Shown in pieces: positions 27,043 to 35,674 of a DNA stretch of 64,000 nucleotides. Source of the stretch: Cognatishimia sp. SS12 (GTDB taxonomy: Bacteria > Pseudomonadota > Alphaproteobacteria > Rhodobacterales > Rhodobacteraceae); assembly GCF_028369055.1 (NCBI RefSeq), contig NZ_JAQNCZ010000001.1:496001-560000 (forward strand). Reading direction: 5' to 3'. A program made the position numbers and the translations under genes. How positions within the stretch are numbered: position 1 is the stretch's first letter; every line of letters starts with the position of its first letter. The notes beneath the pieces are model-generated. The model ran no database searches, was not told the origin of the DNA, and worked only from the letters and a program-made list of their open reading frames with translations.

Positions 27043-28377
27043 ATGGCTCAGGCTATGAAAATTGCGATTGTGGATGACGAAAAGGATATGCGTCAGTCTA
27101 TCAGCCAATGGCTGGCCCTGTCGGGGTATGACACCGAGACCTTTGCCAGCGCCGAAGAGGCGCTGAAGGTGCTGGGGCCGGATTATCCGGGCATCGTGAT
27201 CACCGATATCAAAATGCCGGGCATGGATGGCATGCAGTTTCTGAAAAAGCTGATGGGCACGGACAGCGCGCTGCCGGTGATCATGATCACCGGCCATGGC
27301 GATGTGCCGATGGCGGTTGAAGCCATGCGAGTCGGGGCCTTTGATTTTCTGGAAAAACCATTCAATCCCGACCGGATGAGCCAACTGGCCAAAAAGGCGG
27401 CCAATGCGCGCCGCCTGACGCTGGACAATCGCGTGCTGCGCAAAGAGCTGTCCGATGGCAGCCAGTTGATGAAAAAGCTGATCGGCTCCTCGCCGGTCAT
27501 GTCGCGCCTGAAAGAGGATATCCTTGATCTTGGGCAGGCGGATGGCCACGTGTTGATCGACGGTGAAACCGGCACCGGCAAGACCCTTGTGGCGCATGCG
27601 CTGCATGCCGTCGGCAGCCGAGCGGGCAAGAAATTCGTGCTCGTCAGCTGTTCGGCCCTGGAAGAAGACGCGCTCTCTAAGCGGCTCTTTGGCCCGATGC
27701 AGCCTGAGGACACGCAGTTGCCTGCCGTCGAAGAAGCGCGCGGCGGCACGCTTGTGCTGGAGGATATCGAAGCGCTGAGCGACACATTGCAGGCGCGGCT
27801 GCTGAGCCTGATCAATGAACAGGGCACCCCGGCGGAAACGCGCATTGTGGCGATCTGCAATTTGCAGGAACAGAACCGCACCTGCGAGGACGCCCTGCGC
27901 TCTGATTTGTTTTACCGGCTTGCGGCGCTGCGCATTACGGTGCCACCGCTGCGTCAGCGTGGTGAGGATATTCTGTCGCTGTTCACGCGCCATGCGGAAC
28001 AATTCTCTGATGAATATGGCTGCGATGCCCCGCAGGTCAGCGCGCAAGAGGCGGCGCAGCTGTTGCAGGCCCCTTGGCCGGGCAATGTGCGCCAGCTGAT
28101 CAACCTTGCGGAACGCGCCGTGCTGCAATCACGCCGGGGTGGGGGCACAATTGCCTCGCTCCTGATGAATGACCACGAAGAGATGCAGCCGGTGATGACC
28201 ACGGAAGGCAAACCGCTGAAAGAATATGTCGAAGCCTTTGAACGCATGCTGATTGACAACACTATGCGGCGTCATCGCGGCTCCATTGCCAGCGTGATGG
28301 ACGAACTTTGTCTGCCGCGGCGCACCTTGAATGAAAAAATGGCCAAATACGGCTTGCAGCGCGCAGACTACCTCTAG
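27043..28377 (+). CDS. DctD/NtrC-like response regulator lacking GAFTGA
   Basis: A 444-residue protein: receiver (about 1-125, VDDEKDM, phosphoacceptor in VITDIKMPGMDG, Lys in LEKPF), AAA+ domain (about 140-370, Walker A GETGTGKT) and a Fis-type HTH (SIASVMDELCLPRRTLNEKMAKYG). The sigma-54 contact loop GAFTGA is absent: after LFG the sequence goes PMQPEDTQLPAVEEARGGT. The Walker B acidic pair is reversed (LVLEDIE where family members have LFLDEI), while the arginine-finger region LRSDLFYRL remains. It probably does not work through sigma-54, as seen for the GAFTGA-less NtrC of Rhodobacter capsulatus. Confidence 0.88.
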   Translation: MAQAMKIAIVDDEKDMRQSISQWLALSGYDTETFASAEEALKVLGPDYPGIVITDIKMPGMDGMQFLKKLMGTDSALPVIMITGHGDVPMAVEAMRVGAFDFLEKPFNPDRMSQLAKKAANARRLTLDNRVLRKELSDGSQLMKKLIGSSPVMSRLKEDILDLGQADGHVLIDGETGTGKTLVAHALHAVGSRAGKKFVLVSCSALEEDALSKRLFGPMQPEDTQLPAVEEARGGTLVLEDIEALSDTLQARLLSLINEQGTPAETRIVAICNLQEQNRTCEDALRSDLFYRLAALRITVPPLRQRGEDILSLFTRHAEQFSDEYGCDAPQVSAQEAAQLLQAPWPGNVRQLINLAERAVLQSRRGGGTIASLLMNDHEEMQPVMTTEGKPLKEYVEAFERMLIDNTMRRHRGSIASVMDELCLPRRTLNEKMAKYGLQRADYL

Positions 28378-28404
28378 GCGTTTTGCGTCATAGCCTGTGG
28401 ATAA

Positions 28405-28438
28405 AAACCGCGTCGCAGCTCAGGCTGCGGGGCGGTTT
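28405..28438 (+). terminator. Putative intrinsic terminator after the response regulator
   Basis: Outer stem AAACCGC (28405-28411) / GCGGTTT (28432-28438) encloses inner stem CGCAGC (28414-28419) / GCTGCG (28424-28429) with TCAG loop. The downstream tract is only moderately T-rich (CTGATTTTCG), so efficiency is uncertain. It lies between the response regulator stop and the rne promoter. Confidence 0.6.
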
Positions 28439-28464
28439 CTGATTTTCGCGCGCGCTTTTCCCCA

Positions 28465-28494
28465 TTGTCATTCCACTATCTGTAGTCTTATGTA
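28465..28494 (+). promoter_or_regulatory. Putative rne promoter
   Basis: A -35-like TTGTCA (28465-28470) and a -10-like TATGTA (28489-28494) are separated by 18 bp. This would start transcription near 28501 and give an rne leader of about 340 nt. The -35 match is good, the -10 match is modest. Confidence 0.4.
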
Positions 28495-28842
28495 GAGATG
28501 ACGGATTGCGTTATTGACGCTCCGCTTGAGTTTCGCTGATCCGAGTCTGAGATGGACGCAGTTGCGCCCCAGACCCGTGTCAGGCCGATTGAGCCCCTAT
28601 TCGGGGCTGGACAAATGCCCGTGTCGCAAAATGCGCCGGGCCTGCAACAGGTGCCCCACGGGGCATCGGAGAAGAACCGCGATGAAGCGCGCGCAACACG
28701 TGAGAGACCGAGTAGAGGCCGCAAGCGGCCCTGTCGGCGTCGCGCCTTCCTTCGCCTTGACAAGACACCCCCCGCTTTCCCTGGAACCGCCCGGATTGAC
28801 ACCCCGGCGCGCCAGTCGATCGCGCGGGTGCAAACGGAAAAT
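28495..28842 (+). promoter_or_regulatory. Long structured 5' leader of rne
   Basis: This 348-base stretch holds no convincing gene. It contains three compact perfect hairpins: AGCCCC/GGGGCT (28592-28608), TGCCCC-AC-GGGGCA (28652-28665) and GGCCGC-AA-GCGGCC (28717-28730). RNase E genes in several bacteria carry long leaders that the enzyme cleaves to autoregulate its own synthesis. The layout here fits that idea, but the alphaproteobacterial mechanism is inferred. An in-frame ORF continues from 28552 through the leader but is not RNase-E-like before 28843. Confidence 0.55.
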
Positions 28843-31809
28843 ATGGCTAAGAAAATGCTCATCGATGCCACCCACGCGGAAGAAACCCGCGTTGTGGTGG
28901 TCGACGGAAACAAGGTCGAGGAATTTGATTTTGAATCCGAAAACAAACGTCAGCTTGCTGGCAACATCTATCTTGCAAAAGTAACACGGGTTGAGCCGTC
29001 GCTGCAGGCGGCCTTTGTTGATTACGGCGGCAATCGCCACGGCTTCCTCGCGTTTTCGGAGATCCACCCGGATTATTACCAGATCCCGGTCGCAGATCGC
29101 GAAGCGCTGATGGAAGAAGAGCGCGCCTATGCCGAGTCGCTGAAGGACCGCGACGAGGAAGACGAAAAGCCCAAACCCAGCCGCAGCCGCCGCTCGCGGT
29201 CCCGTTCGCGTGGCAAAGGGGGCGCGGACAAGGCTGCTGATAAGAAAGCCGCCGCCGCTGAGCAGGAAAAGCCTGATCAGATCGAAGGCATGGAAACCAT
29301 TGATCTGGCTGAAGACGATACTGTCGCCGCAGACGCCGGGCTGATCGAAGCCCCAGAAACTACCCCTGAAGCAGCCACAGCAGAAGACGCAGCCGCCGCG
29401 GAAACGCCGGACCAAAAGCCCCAAGAGGCCGAGGCTGACGACGCTGCGCCTGCCGAAACCGCAGAAGACAGCGCCGCTGCGGATACCGAAGAGGCTGAGG
29501 CCGCGCCAGAGGAGGCTGCTGAGGCCGACGGCAAAGGCAAACCTGGTCAGACCATGGCCGCGAAATCCGAAAGCGATGGCACCGATGCGGTAGCGACGCA
29601 GGACCCAGCGACCGGCGAAGAAACCGAAAGTGATGCCCAAGAGGCCGAGGCCGACGACGCTGAAGCCGCCGCTGACACGTCTGCTGATGCCGAAGCAGAA
29701 GCCTCCGCAGATGCTGCGGACGACGCGGCAGAAGAGAGCGCGGATGAGGCTGCTGAGGAAGACGAAGACTCCAAGCCACGAAAGCGTTCCAAAGCGAGCG
29801 ACAAGGATGATTCCATCGAGTCCGTCGCGGATGAAGATGACAGCGAAGATATTCGCCCGCCGCGCAAACCACGCGCGCGCCGCTACAAAATTCAGGAAGT
29901 GATCAAGGTCCGCCAGATTTTGCTGGTGCAGGTCGTGAAAGAAGAGCGCGGCAACAAGGGCGCGGCGCTGACCACCTACCTCAGCCTGGCCGGGCGCTAC
30001 TGCGTTCTGATGCCAAACACGGCTCGTGGTGGCGGCATCAGCCGCAAGATCACCAATGTGGCCGACCGCAAGAAGCTGAAAGAAATCGCCAATGAAATCG
30101 ACGTGCCAAGTGGCGCGGGGCTGATCGTTCGGACCGCCGGTGCGAAACGCACCAAATCCGAGATCAAGCGCGATTACGAATATCTGCAGCGCCTGTGGGA
30201 ACAGATCCGTGAGCTGACGCTGAAATCCACTGCGCCGGCCAAGATCTACGAAGAAGGCGACCTGATCAAACGCTCGATCCGCGACCTTTATAATCGCGAG
30301 ATTGATGAGGTTCTGGTCGAAGGCGACCGCGGCTATCGCATCGCCAAGGACTTCATGAAGATGATCATGCCGTCCCACGCCAAGAACGTGAAGAATTACC
30401 AGGATCAGCTGCCGCTTCTCGCGCGCTATCAGGTGGAAAGCTATCTCAGTGGCATGTTCAATCCAACCGTGCAGCTGAAATCCGGCGGTTACATCGTGAT
30501 CGGCGTGACCGAGGCGCTGGTGGCGATTGACGTCAACTCTGGTCGGGCCACCAAAGAAGGCTCGATCGAGGAAACAGCGCTGAAAACCAACCTTGAGGCT
30601 GCCGAAGAAGTGGCGCGACAGCTGCGCCTGCGCGATTTGGCCGGGCTGATTGTCATTGACTTCATCGACATGGACGAGCGTAAAAACAACGCCGCCGTGG
30701 AAAAGCGGATGAAAGACAAGCTCAAGACCGACCGCGCCCGCATTCAGGTGGGCCGCATTTCCGGCTTTGGCCTGATGGAAATGTCGCGTCAGCGTCTGCG
30801 CCCCGGCATGATCGAGGCGACCACCAGCCCGTGTCCACATTGTCACGGCACTGGCCTGATCCGGTCTGACGACAACCTGGCCCTGAACATCCTGCGCCAG
30901 ATCGAAGAGGAAGGTACGCGCCGCCGCTCGCGCGAGGTGCTGGTAAAGGCCCCTGTGTCCATCGCCAATTACCTGATGAACCAAAAGCGTGACCACATCG
31001 CCCAGATCGAGGCACGCTATGGTCTGTCGGTGCGCATCGAAGCGGATGTGCATCTGATCTCGCCAGACTTCTCGATTGAAAAGTTCAAAACCGCGACCCG
31101 CGTTGTGCCAGAGGCTGCGCCAGTTGTGTCCGTGGATACCAATCTGATGGATCAGATTGATGAGGACATCGAAGAGCAGGCCGGCGCCACCGAGGAGGCC
31201 GAGGTAGAGCCCGCTGCGCCGGACGAGGGCGAAAAGCCCAAGAAACGCCGTCGCCGTCGTCGCCGCTCGCGCAAGTCACGGGATGGCGAAGGCCAGGCCA
31301 ACGAAAACGGGGAGACCTCTGGCACGTCCGAGACCGAGGCGGAGAAATCCGAAGAGGCGGAGACCGCGCCAGCAGAGGATCAGGTGGCCGAAGCCACCGA
31401 GGCATCCGGCGAAACGAAAGAAGATGCGGCGGAAGCCAAACCCAAGCCCAGCCGCTCGCGCAGCCGGTCCCGGTCCCGCAGCAAGTCCAAAGCGGATGCG
31501 CCCAAGACCGACGCCGCTGCACCGGCTGAGGAAGCTGCAGAGGCAGTGGAGGCGGCGGCGGAGCCCGCAGCAACCACAGAGGCCCCGGCCGCTGCAGAGG
31601 CCGCGCCCGAAGCGGATGTGCAAGTTCTGGAAAAAGCACCAGAGCCTACACAAGACGCCGCGCCGGAACCTGTGGCTGAAACCACACCAGAGGCCAGCCC
31701 AGAGCCGGTTGACGCGCCAGAACCTGCCGCTGCGCCAGAGCCAAAGGCAGAAGAGCCCGCCAAACCCGCCAAGCCAAAGCGGCGCGGCTGGTGGTCGATG
31801 AGTAAATAA
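28843..31809 (+). CDS. rne: Ribonuclease E
   Basis: A 988-residue endoribonuclease that organises mRNA decay and rRNA/tRNA processing. The start gives MAKKMLIDATHAEETRVVVV. The S1 domain begins near residue 35 (GNIYLAKVTRVEPSLQAAFVDYGGNRHGFL) and is split by a roughly 240-residue acidic, Ala/Glu/Asp-rich insertion (about 100-340), then resumes at RRYKIQEVIKVRQ. The 5' sensor/DNase-I-like catalytic region (VAIDVNSG and VIDFIDMDE carry the metal aspartates) is followed by the zinc link CPHCHGTG (about 664-671). The C-terminal scaffold has Arg-rich (KKRRRRRRRSRKSR) and acidic low-complexity segments ending in RRGWWSMSK. The insertion is typical of alphaproteobacterial RNase E. Confidence 0.96.
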   Translation: MAKKMLIDATHAEETRVVVVDGNKVEEFDFESENKRQLAGNIYLAKVTRVEPSLQAAFVDYGGNRHGFLAFSEIHPDYYQIPVADREALMEEERAYAESLKDRDEEDEKPKPSRSRRSRSRSRGKGGADKAADKKAAAAEQEKPDQIEGMETIDLAEDDTVAADAGLIEAPETTPEAATAEDAAAAETPDQKPQEAEADDAAPAETAEDSAAADTEEAEAAPEEAAEADGKGKPGQTMAAKSESDGTDAVATQDPATGEETESDAQEAEADDAEAAADTSADAEAEASADAADDAAEESADEAAEEDEDSKPRKRSKASDKDDSIESVADEDDSEDIRPPRKPRARRYKIQEVIKVRQILLVQVVKEERGNKGAALTTYLSLAGRYCVLMPNTARGGGISRKITNVADRKKLKEIANEIDVPSGAGLIVRTAGAKRTKSEIKRDYEYLQRLWEQIRELTLKSTAPAKIYEEGDLIKRSIRDLYNREIDEVLVEGDRGYRIAKDFMKMIMPSHAKNVKNYQDQLPLLARYQVESYLSGMFNPTVQLKSGGYIVIGVTEALVAIDVNSGRATKEGSIEETALKTNLEAAEEVARQLRLRDLAGLIVIDFIDMDERKNNAAVEKRMKDKLKTDRARIQVGRISGFGLMEMSRQRLRPGMIEATTSPCPHCHGTGLIRSDDNLALNILRQIEEEGTRRRSREVLVKAPVSIANYLMNQKRDHIAQIEARYGLSVRIEADVHLISPDFSIEKFKTATRVVPEAAPVVSVDTNLMDQIDEDIEEQAGATEEAEVEPAAPDEGEKPKKRRRRRRRSRKSRDGEGQANENGETSGTSETEAEKSEEAETAPAEDQVAEATEASGETKEDAAEAKPKPSRSRSRSRSRSKSKADAPKTDAAAPAEEAAEAVEAAAEPAATTEAPAAAEAAPEADVQVLEKAPEPTQDAAPEPVAETTPEASPEPVDAPEPAAAPEPKAEEPAKPAKPKRRGWWSMSK

Positions 31810-31826
31810 GACGATAACTCAAGAAA

Positions 31827-31854
31827 GCGCCGGGCATTGCCCGGCGTTTTTTTT
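31827..31854 (+). terminator. Rho-independent terminator of rne
   Basis: CGCCGGGC (31828-31835) pairs perfectly with GCCCGGCG (31839-31846) around a 3-nt loop, followed by eight T (31847-31854). It is located just after the rne stop. Confidence 0.95.
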
Positions 31855-31906
31855 GCTCCCGCTCAACGCCCATCCGGCGGTCTCAGGCAGTAGTCACCAG
31901 AAGTTC

Positions 31907-32140
31907 TCAGCCGCCTTTGCGCACCAGAAAGCGGATCGCGCCGTTCTCTTCGGTTTGGTCCACCAACGTGTGGCCCTGTTCATTGCAGAAATGGGGCACA
32001 TCGACGATGCTGGCCGGATCATCCGCCAGCAGAAGCACCTCGGCCCCCGCCTCAAGCGGTTGCATGCGTTTGCGCAGTTTCAGAACGGGCAGGGGGCACA
32101 GCAGCCCCAGCGTATCAATTTCAAGCGATGGACCGGACAT
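31907..32140 (-). CDS. TusA/SirA-like sulfur-carrier protein
   Basis: A 77-residue protein with the TusA signature LEIDTLGLLCPLPVLKLRKRM, including the CPxP cysteine that carries persulfide. It may act in tRNA thiolation or sulfur relay. The start at 32140 (MSGPSLEID) fits the family; a TTG 7 codons upstream is possible. It is divergent from the CcdA-like gene, suggesting a linked thiol/redox role. Confidence 0.88.
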   Translation of the reverse strand: MSGPSLEIDTLGLLCPLPVLKLRKRMQPLEAGAEVLLLADDPASIVDVPHFCNEQGHTLVDQTEENGAIRFLVRKGG

Positions 32141-32190
32141 AGGCCCGGGATAATCGCGCAATCACTCTCTGTCCACAGGGATGTGATCTT

Positions 32191-32982
32191 ATGTCTCGTG
32201 ACCTTGCCGCCACGATCGCCTATGTGAGTCGTATGTTTGGATTTGAGATCATCGATGCGGCGCTGTTGCCCGCCATGTTCATCGCGCTCGCGGCTGGGTT
32301 TATTTCTTTTCTCAGCCCCTGCGTGCTGCCGATTGTGCCGCCGTATTTGGCCTATATGAGTGGCGTCTCCGTCACCGATCTGTCCGAGGGGCAGGCGCGC
32401 AACAAGGCGCTGCTGCCAGCGGTGTTTTTTGTCATGGGGCTGTCGACGGTCTTTTTGATACTCGGTTTTACCGCCTCGGCCATTGGGACGCTGTTTTTGC
32501 AGTATCAGGGATGGTTTAACACCCTGGCGGGCATTCTGGTGATGATCTTTGGCGCGCATTTCATCGGCATCTATCGTATCGGCTTTCTCAACCGCGAGGC
32601 GCGTTTGGATGTGGGCGACCGGGGTGGCAGCGCCTTTGGCGCTTATATCCTGGGTCTTGCCTTTGCCTTTGGCTGGACCCCCTGCATTGGCCCGCAGCTT
32701 GGCGCGATCCTGTCGATGGCCGCGAGCGAAGCCTCGTTGACCCGGGGGACCTTGCTGCTGGCGATCTATGCGCTGGGGCTGGGTGTGCCATTTTTGCTGG
32801 TCGCTGCCTTCCTGCCGCGCCTCACGGGCGTGATGGGGTGGATGAAACGCCATATGGAACAGATCGAGCGCCTGATGGGCCTTTTGCTGTGGACCATCGG
32901 GCTTTTGATGCTGACCGGCGGATTTTCGGCGTTTTCCTATTGGCTGCTCGAAGCATTCCCGGCCTTGGCGCTTTTGGGATAA
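32191..32982 (+). CDS. ccdA: CcdA/DsbD-like thiol-disulfide transmembrane protein
   Basis: A 263-residue (or 249-residue, from ATG 32233) membrane protein with six predicted segments. The two CcdA cysteine motifs are present: SPCVLPIVPPYLAYM in the first segment and GWTPCIGPQLG in the fourth. It passes reducing equivalents from cytoplasmic thioredoxin to periplasmic partners for cytochrome c maturation. MFGFEIIDAALL at 32233 is the more typical N-terminus. Confidence 0.92.
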   Translation: MSRDLAATIAYVSRMFGFEIIDAALLPAMFIALAAGFISFLSPCVLPIVPPYLAYMSGVSVTDLSEGQARNKALLPAVFFVMGLSTVFLILGFTASAIGTLFLQYQGWFNTLAGILVMIFGAHFIGIYRIGFLNREARLDVGDRGGSAFGAYILGLAFAFGWTPCIGPQLGAILSMAASEASLTRGTLLLAIYALGLGVPFLLVAAFLPRLTGVMGWMKRHMEQIERLMGLLLWTIGLLMLTGGFSAFSYWLLEAFPALALLG

Positions 32983-33035
32983 GCGGTTAGTCTCTTTTCA
33001 AACTGCGGCACTCCATAAACGCAGGAGAGAGAAGA

Positions 33036-34262
33036 ATGGCTGAGCAGATGCCAAAGAACGTGCGCAGGCGCCGGGTGTTCTACATCCCCGGTTATGATCC
33101 GATTCACCCCCGGCGCTATCGCGAGCTTTACCGCAAGGAGGGCGCTGCGCAGGCGGCGCTGTCCGGCTATTCTGTGTCCCTGGCGCCGAAAGCGACCGAT
33201 GGCCCCACCAGCGGCCCTTATGGCTGGCGCGTGAATGCAGAGATCGAAGGCGGCGCGACCACCAGTGAATTTGATGTGCTGGTCTGGGCCGATATCGTGC
33301 GCGGCAGTATGGATCTGGGCATCACCGCCACCTATCTGCAACTGGCGCGGACTGCCTGGGTCTATATTGCCAGCGGCGCGCTGTGGCGGCTGATGCGGCT
33401 GCGCAAAGGGCCGGTGATTGCGGCGCTGTATCCGGTGGTGTTTCTGCTTGTGCAGCTGCTTTTGGCGCTTTTGGCAGCCTATGGGCTGGCGCAGCTGATC
33501 ACCCTGTGGCTACCCGCCTGGGCCGGGCTTGCGGCGCTGGCGATTGTGCCCCTGCTACTGAATTGGTTCAAAAAGCGCGACAACAAATTTTTTGCCTATT
33601 ACCTGATGCATGACTATGCCTATTCGGCCTCCACGCGCGGGGCGCATCCGCCTGAGTTATCAGCGCGGATGGCCGAATTTCAGGCCCATATCGCCGCAGC
33701 GCTGCGCAGTGATGTCGATGAAGTGCTGATCGTTGGCCATAGTTCGGGCGCGCATCTGGCGGTTTCGGTGCTGGCCAATCTGCTGCGCGCGGACGACGCA
33801 CCGGAGAACGGCCCTGTTCTGTCTTTCCTGTCGCTGGGGCAGGTGGTGCCGATGGTGTCTTTCCTGCCAGATGCCCATGAGCTGCGCGCCGATCTTGCCT
33901 ATCTTTGTCAGCGAGATGAACTGCACTGGGTGGATGTCACCGCGCCGGGGGATGGCTGCGCCTTTGCGCTTTGTGATCCGGTCGCGGTCAGCGGCGTCGC
34001 GCCAGACAGTGGTAAGCGCTGGCCCCTTGTGCTGTCGGCGGCCTTTACCCAGACCCTCAGCCCCAAGCGTTGGAAAGAGCTGCGCTGGCGCTTTTTCCGC
34101 CTGCATTTTCAATACCTTTGCGCTTTTGATCAGCCGGGGGATTATGATTATTTCCGCATCACTGCCGGCCCCAAAACCCTGTGGCAACGCTTTGAGGGGC
34201 GCGCGCCGTCAAAATCGCGGATCGAGGCCCCGGTGAACAAATTCACGAGCGTCACGCCATGA
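33036..34262 (+). CDS. Membrane-embedded alpha/beta hydrolase (lipase-like)
   Basis: A 408-residue protein. It starts with YIPGYDPIHPRRYRELY, has two strong membrane segments at about residues 125-185 (VIAALYPVVFLLVQLLLALLAAYG and LWLPAWAGLAALAIVPLLL), then a hydrolase core with the nucleophile elbow VGHSSGA (Ser236). A good AGGAG ribosome site precedes the ATG. The stop overlaps the P450 start (ATGA at 34259-34262), so the two are translationally coupled and probably act on the same lipid-like substrate (inference). The substrate is unknown; I know no characterised homologue. Confidence 0.75.
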   Translation: MAEQMPKNVRRRRVFYIPGYDPIHPRRYRELYRKEGAAQAALSGYSVSLAPKATDGPTSGPYGWRVNAEIEGGATTSEFDVLVWADIVRGSMDLGITATYLQLARTAWVYIASGALWRLMRLRKGPVIAALYPVVFLLVQLLLALLAAYGLAQLITLWLPAWAGLAALAIVPLLLNWFKKRDNKFFAYYLMHDYAYSASTRGAHPPELSARMAEFQAHIAAALRSDVDEVLIVGHSSGAHLAVSVLANLLRADDAPENGPVLSFLSLGQVVPMVSFLPDAHELRADLAYLCQRDELHWVDVTAPGDGCAFALCDPVAVSGVAPDSGKRWPLVLSAAFTQTLSPKRWKELRWRFFRLHFQYLCAFDQPGDYDYFRITAGPKTLWQRFEGRAPSKSRIEAPVNKFTSVTP

Positions 34263-35626
34263 GGCCGCCCAAACCGCCCGCGCGGCCCGATCGCGTGTCG
34301 CTGCTGAGATATGCGCGGCTCTTCAAGCAAGACCTCCTGTCGGCGCAGCCTCAGCGGCTTTATCGCGCTTGGATGGCCGAATTCCGCACGCCGTTTTTCC
34401 GCTCCTACCTGCTCAACCAGCCGGATCTGGTGCGCGCGGTGCTGAAAGAACGGCCCGATGATTTCCCCAAATCCATGCGCATCGCCGAAGGGCTGCGGCC
34501 CTTGCTGGGCAATTCGGTTTTTCTGACCAATGGCGCGGTCTGGAAGCGGCAGCGCCGCATCATTGACCCCTCGTTTGAAGGGGGGCGGCTGCGCGACAGT
34601 TATCCGGCCATGTGGGCAGCGGCAGAGGCAATGGTCGCGCGGCTTGCCGCGCACAGGGACGCGCCGCTGGAAATCGAAGCCGAAGCCAGCCATGCCGCAG
34701 CGGATGTGATCTTTCGCACCCTGTTTTCCATCCCAATTGAACACAGGGTTGCCCGGCAGGTGTTTGACCAGTTTCGCGATTATCAGCGCAGCCAGCCGAT
34801 CCTGAACGTCGCCGCCTTTGTGCCGCTGCCGCGCTGGATGCCGCGGTTTTTCAGCCGCCGCACCAAAAAGACCGCCAAATCGATCCGCGCGCTGATCACC
34901 GATCTGACGCAAGAAAGACTGGCGGCGATCAACGCGGGCACCGCACCTGATGATCTGGCCACCAAGATCATGACCACAAAAGATCCTGAAACCGGCGATA
35001 TGTTCAGCGCCGAAGAGATGGTGGATCAGGTGGCGATTTTCTTTTTGGCGGGCCATGAAACCAGCGCTTCGGCTTTGGCCTGGGCGCTCTATCTGATGGC
35101 GGCTTTCCCGGACTGGCAGGACAAGGTCGCCGCCGAGGCAGAGGTGCTGACAGGCTGTGATTTTGCCCATGTGCGGCAGCTTGGTATCAGCCGCGATGTC
35201 TTTCGCGAGGCGCTGCGGCTCTATCCGCCGGTGCCCATGATGGTGCGGCAGAACGCGCAGAATGAGGTGTTTCGCGACCGCGCCATCACGCCGGGTGCGC
35301 AGATGGTGCTGTCGCCCTGGCATCTGCACCGGCATGAACGGCTGTGGGACAATCCGGATGGCTTTGATCCTGCGCGCTGGCAAAGTGAGAACGGCAAAAA
35401 ATGCATGCGCGAGGCCTATATGCCGTTCTCCACCGGGGCGCGTGTTTGTCCGGGGGCCGGCTTTGCCATGGTTGAAGGCGTGTTGATGCTGTCCCTGATC
35501 CTGAAACATTTCCGCATTGAAACCGCCTCTGATACGCCCCCGGTGCCAGTCGCGCATCTGACCGTGCGCAGCAAAGACGGCATTTGGCTCAGGTTAACGC
35601 CGCGCAGGGACACCAAGAGGTCATAA
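34259..35626 (+). CDS. Cytochrome P450
   Basis: A 455-residue P450 monooxygenase. It has the helix C region WKRQRRIIDPSF, the I-helix AGHETS (about 264-269), EALR of the ExxR pair (Glu317/Arg320) and the heme loop PFSTGARVCPGAGFAM with Cys397 as thiolate ligand. The sequence style (GNSVFLTNGAVWKRQRR) resembles fatty-acid-hydroxylating or CYP110/CYP4-like groups more than soluble camphor-type enzymes, so a lipid or long-chain substrate is likely. No ferredoxin or reductase gene is adjacent. It overlaps the hydrolase gene by 4 bp and ends at a strong terminator. Confidence 0.93.
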   Translation: MRPPKPPARPDRVSLLRYARLFKQDLLSAQPQRLYRAWMAEFRTPFFRSYLLNQPDLVRAVLKERPDDFPKSMRIAEGLRPLLGNSVFLTNGAVWKRQRRIIDPSFEGGRLRDSYPAMWAAAEAMVARLAAHRDAPLEIEAEASHAAADVIFRTLFSIPIEHRVARQVFDQFRDYQRSQPILNVAAFVPLPRWMPRFFSRRTKKTAKSIRALITDLTQERLAAINAGTAPDDLATKIMTTKDPETGDMFSAEEMVDQVAIFFLAGHETSASALAWALYLMAAFPDWQDKVAAEAEVLTGCDFAHVRQLGISRDVFREALRLYPPVPMMVRQNAQNEVFRDRAITPGAQMVLSPWHLHRHERLWDNPDGFDPARWQSENGKKCMREAYMPFSTGARVCPGAGFAMVEGVLMLSLILKHFRIETASDTPPVPVAHLTVRSKDGIWLRLTPRRDTKRS

Positions 35627-35630
35627 ACAA

Positions 35631-35656
35631 AAAAGGCACCCCGGAGGGTGCCTTTT
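35631..35656. terminator. Bidirectional terminator between P450 and entericidin genes
   Basis: AAAAGGCACCC (35631-35641) pairs with GGGTGCCTTTT (35646-35656) around CGGA. The A-run and T-run on both sides allow termination of the P450 (plus strand) and of the solute-binding/entericidin unit (minus strand). Confidence 0.92.
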
Positions 35657-35674
35657 CTTTGGATCGTTCCCGTC

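Noticed and set aside
28552-28842. N-terminal extension of RNase E to 28552
   Set aside because: The extension has no RNase E similarity, contains the leader hairpins, and the family N-terminus starts at MAKKMLIDA (28843).
28597-31053. Very long minus-strand open frame (818 codons) opposite rne
   Set aside because: It is a mirror of the GC-rich rne coding sequence. The plus-strand protein has clear RNase E domains; the minus-strand translation has no recognisable family and no ribosome site.
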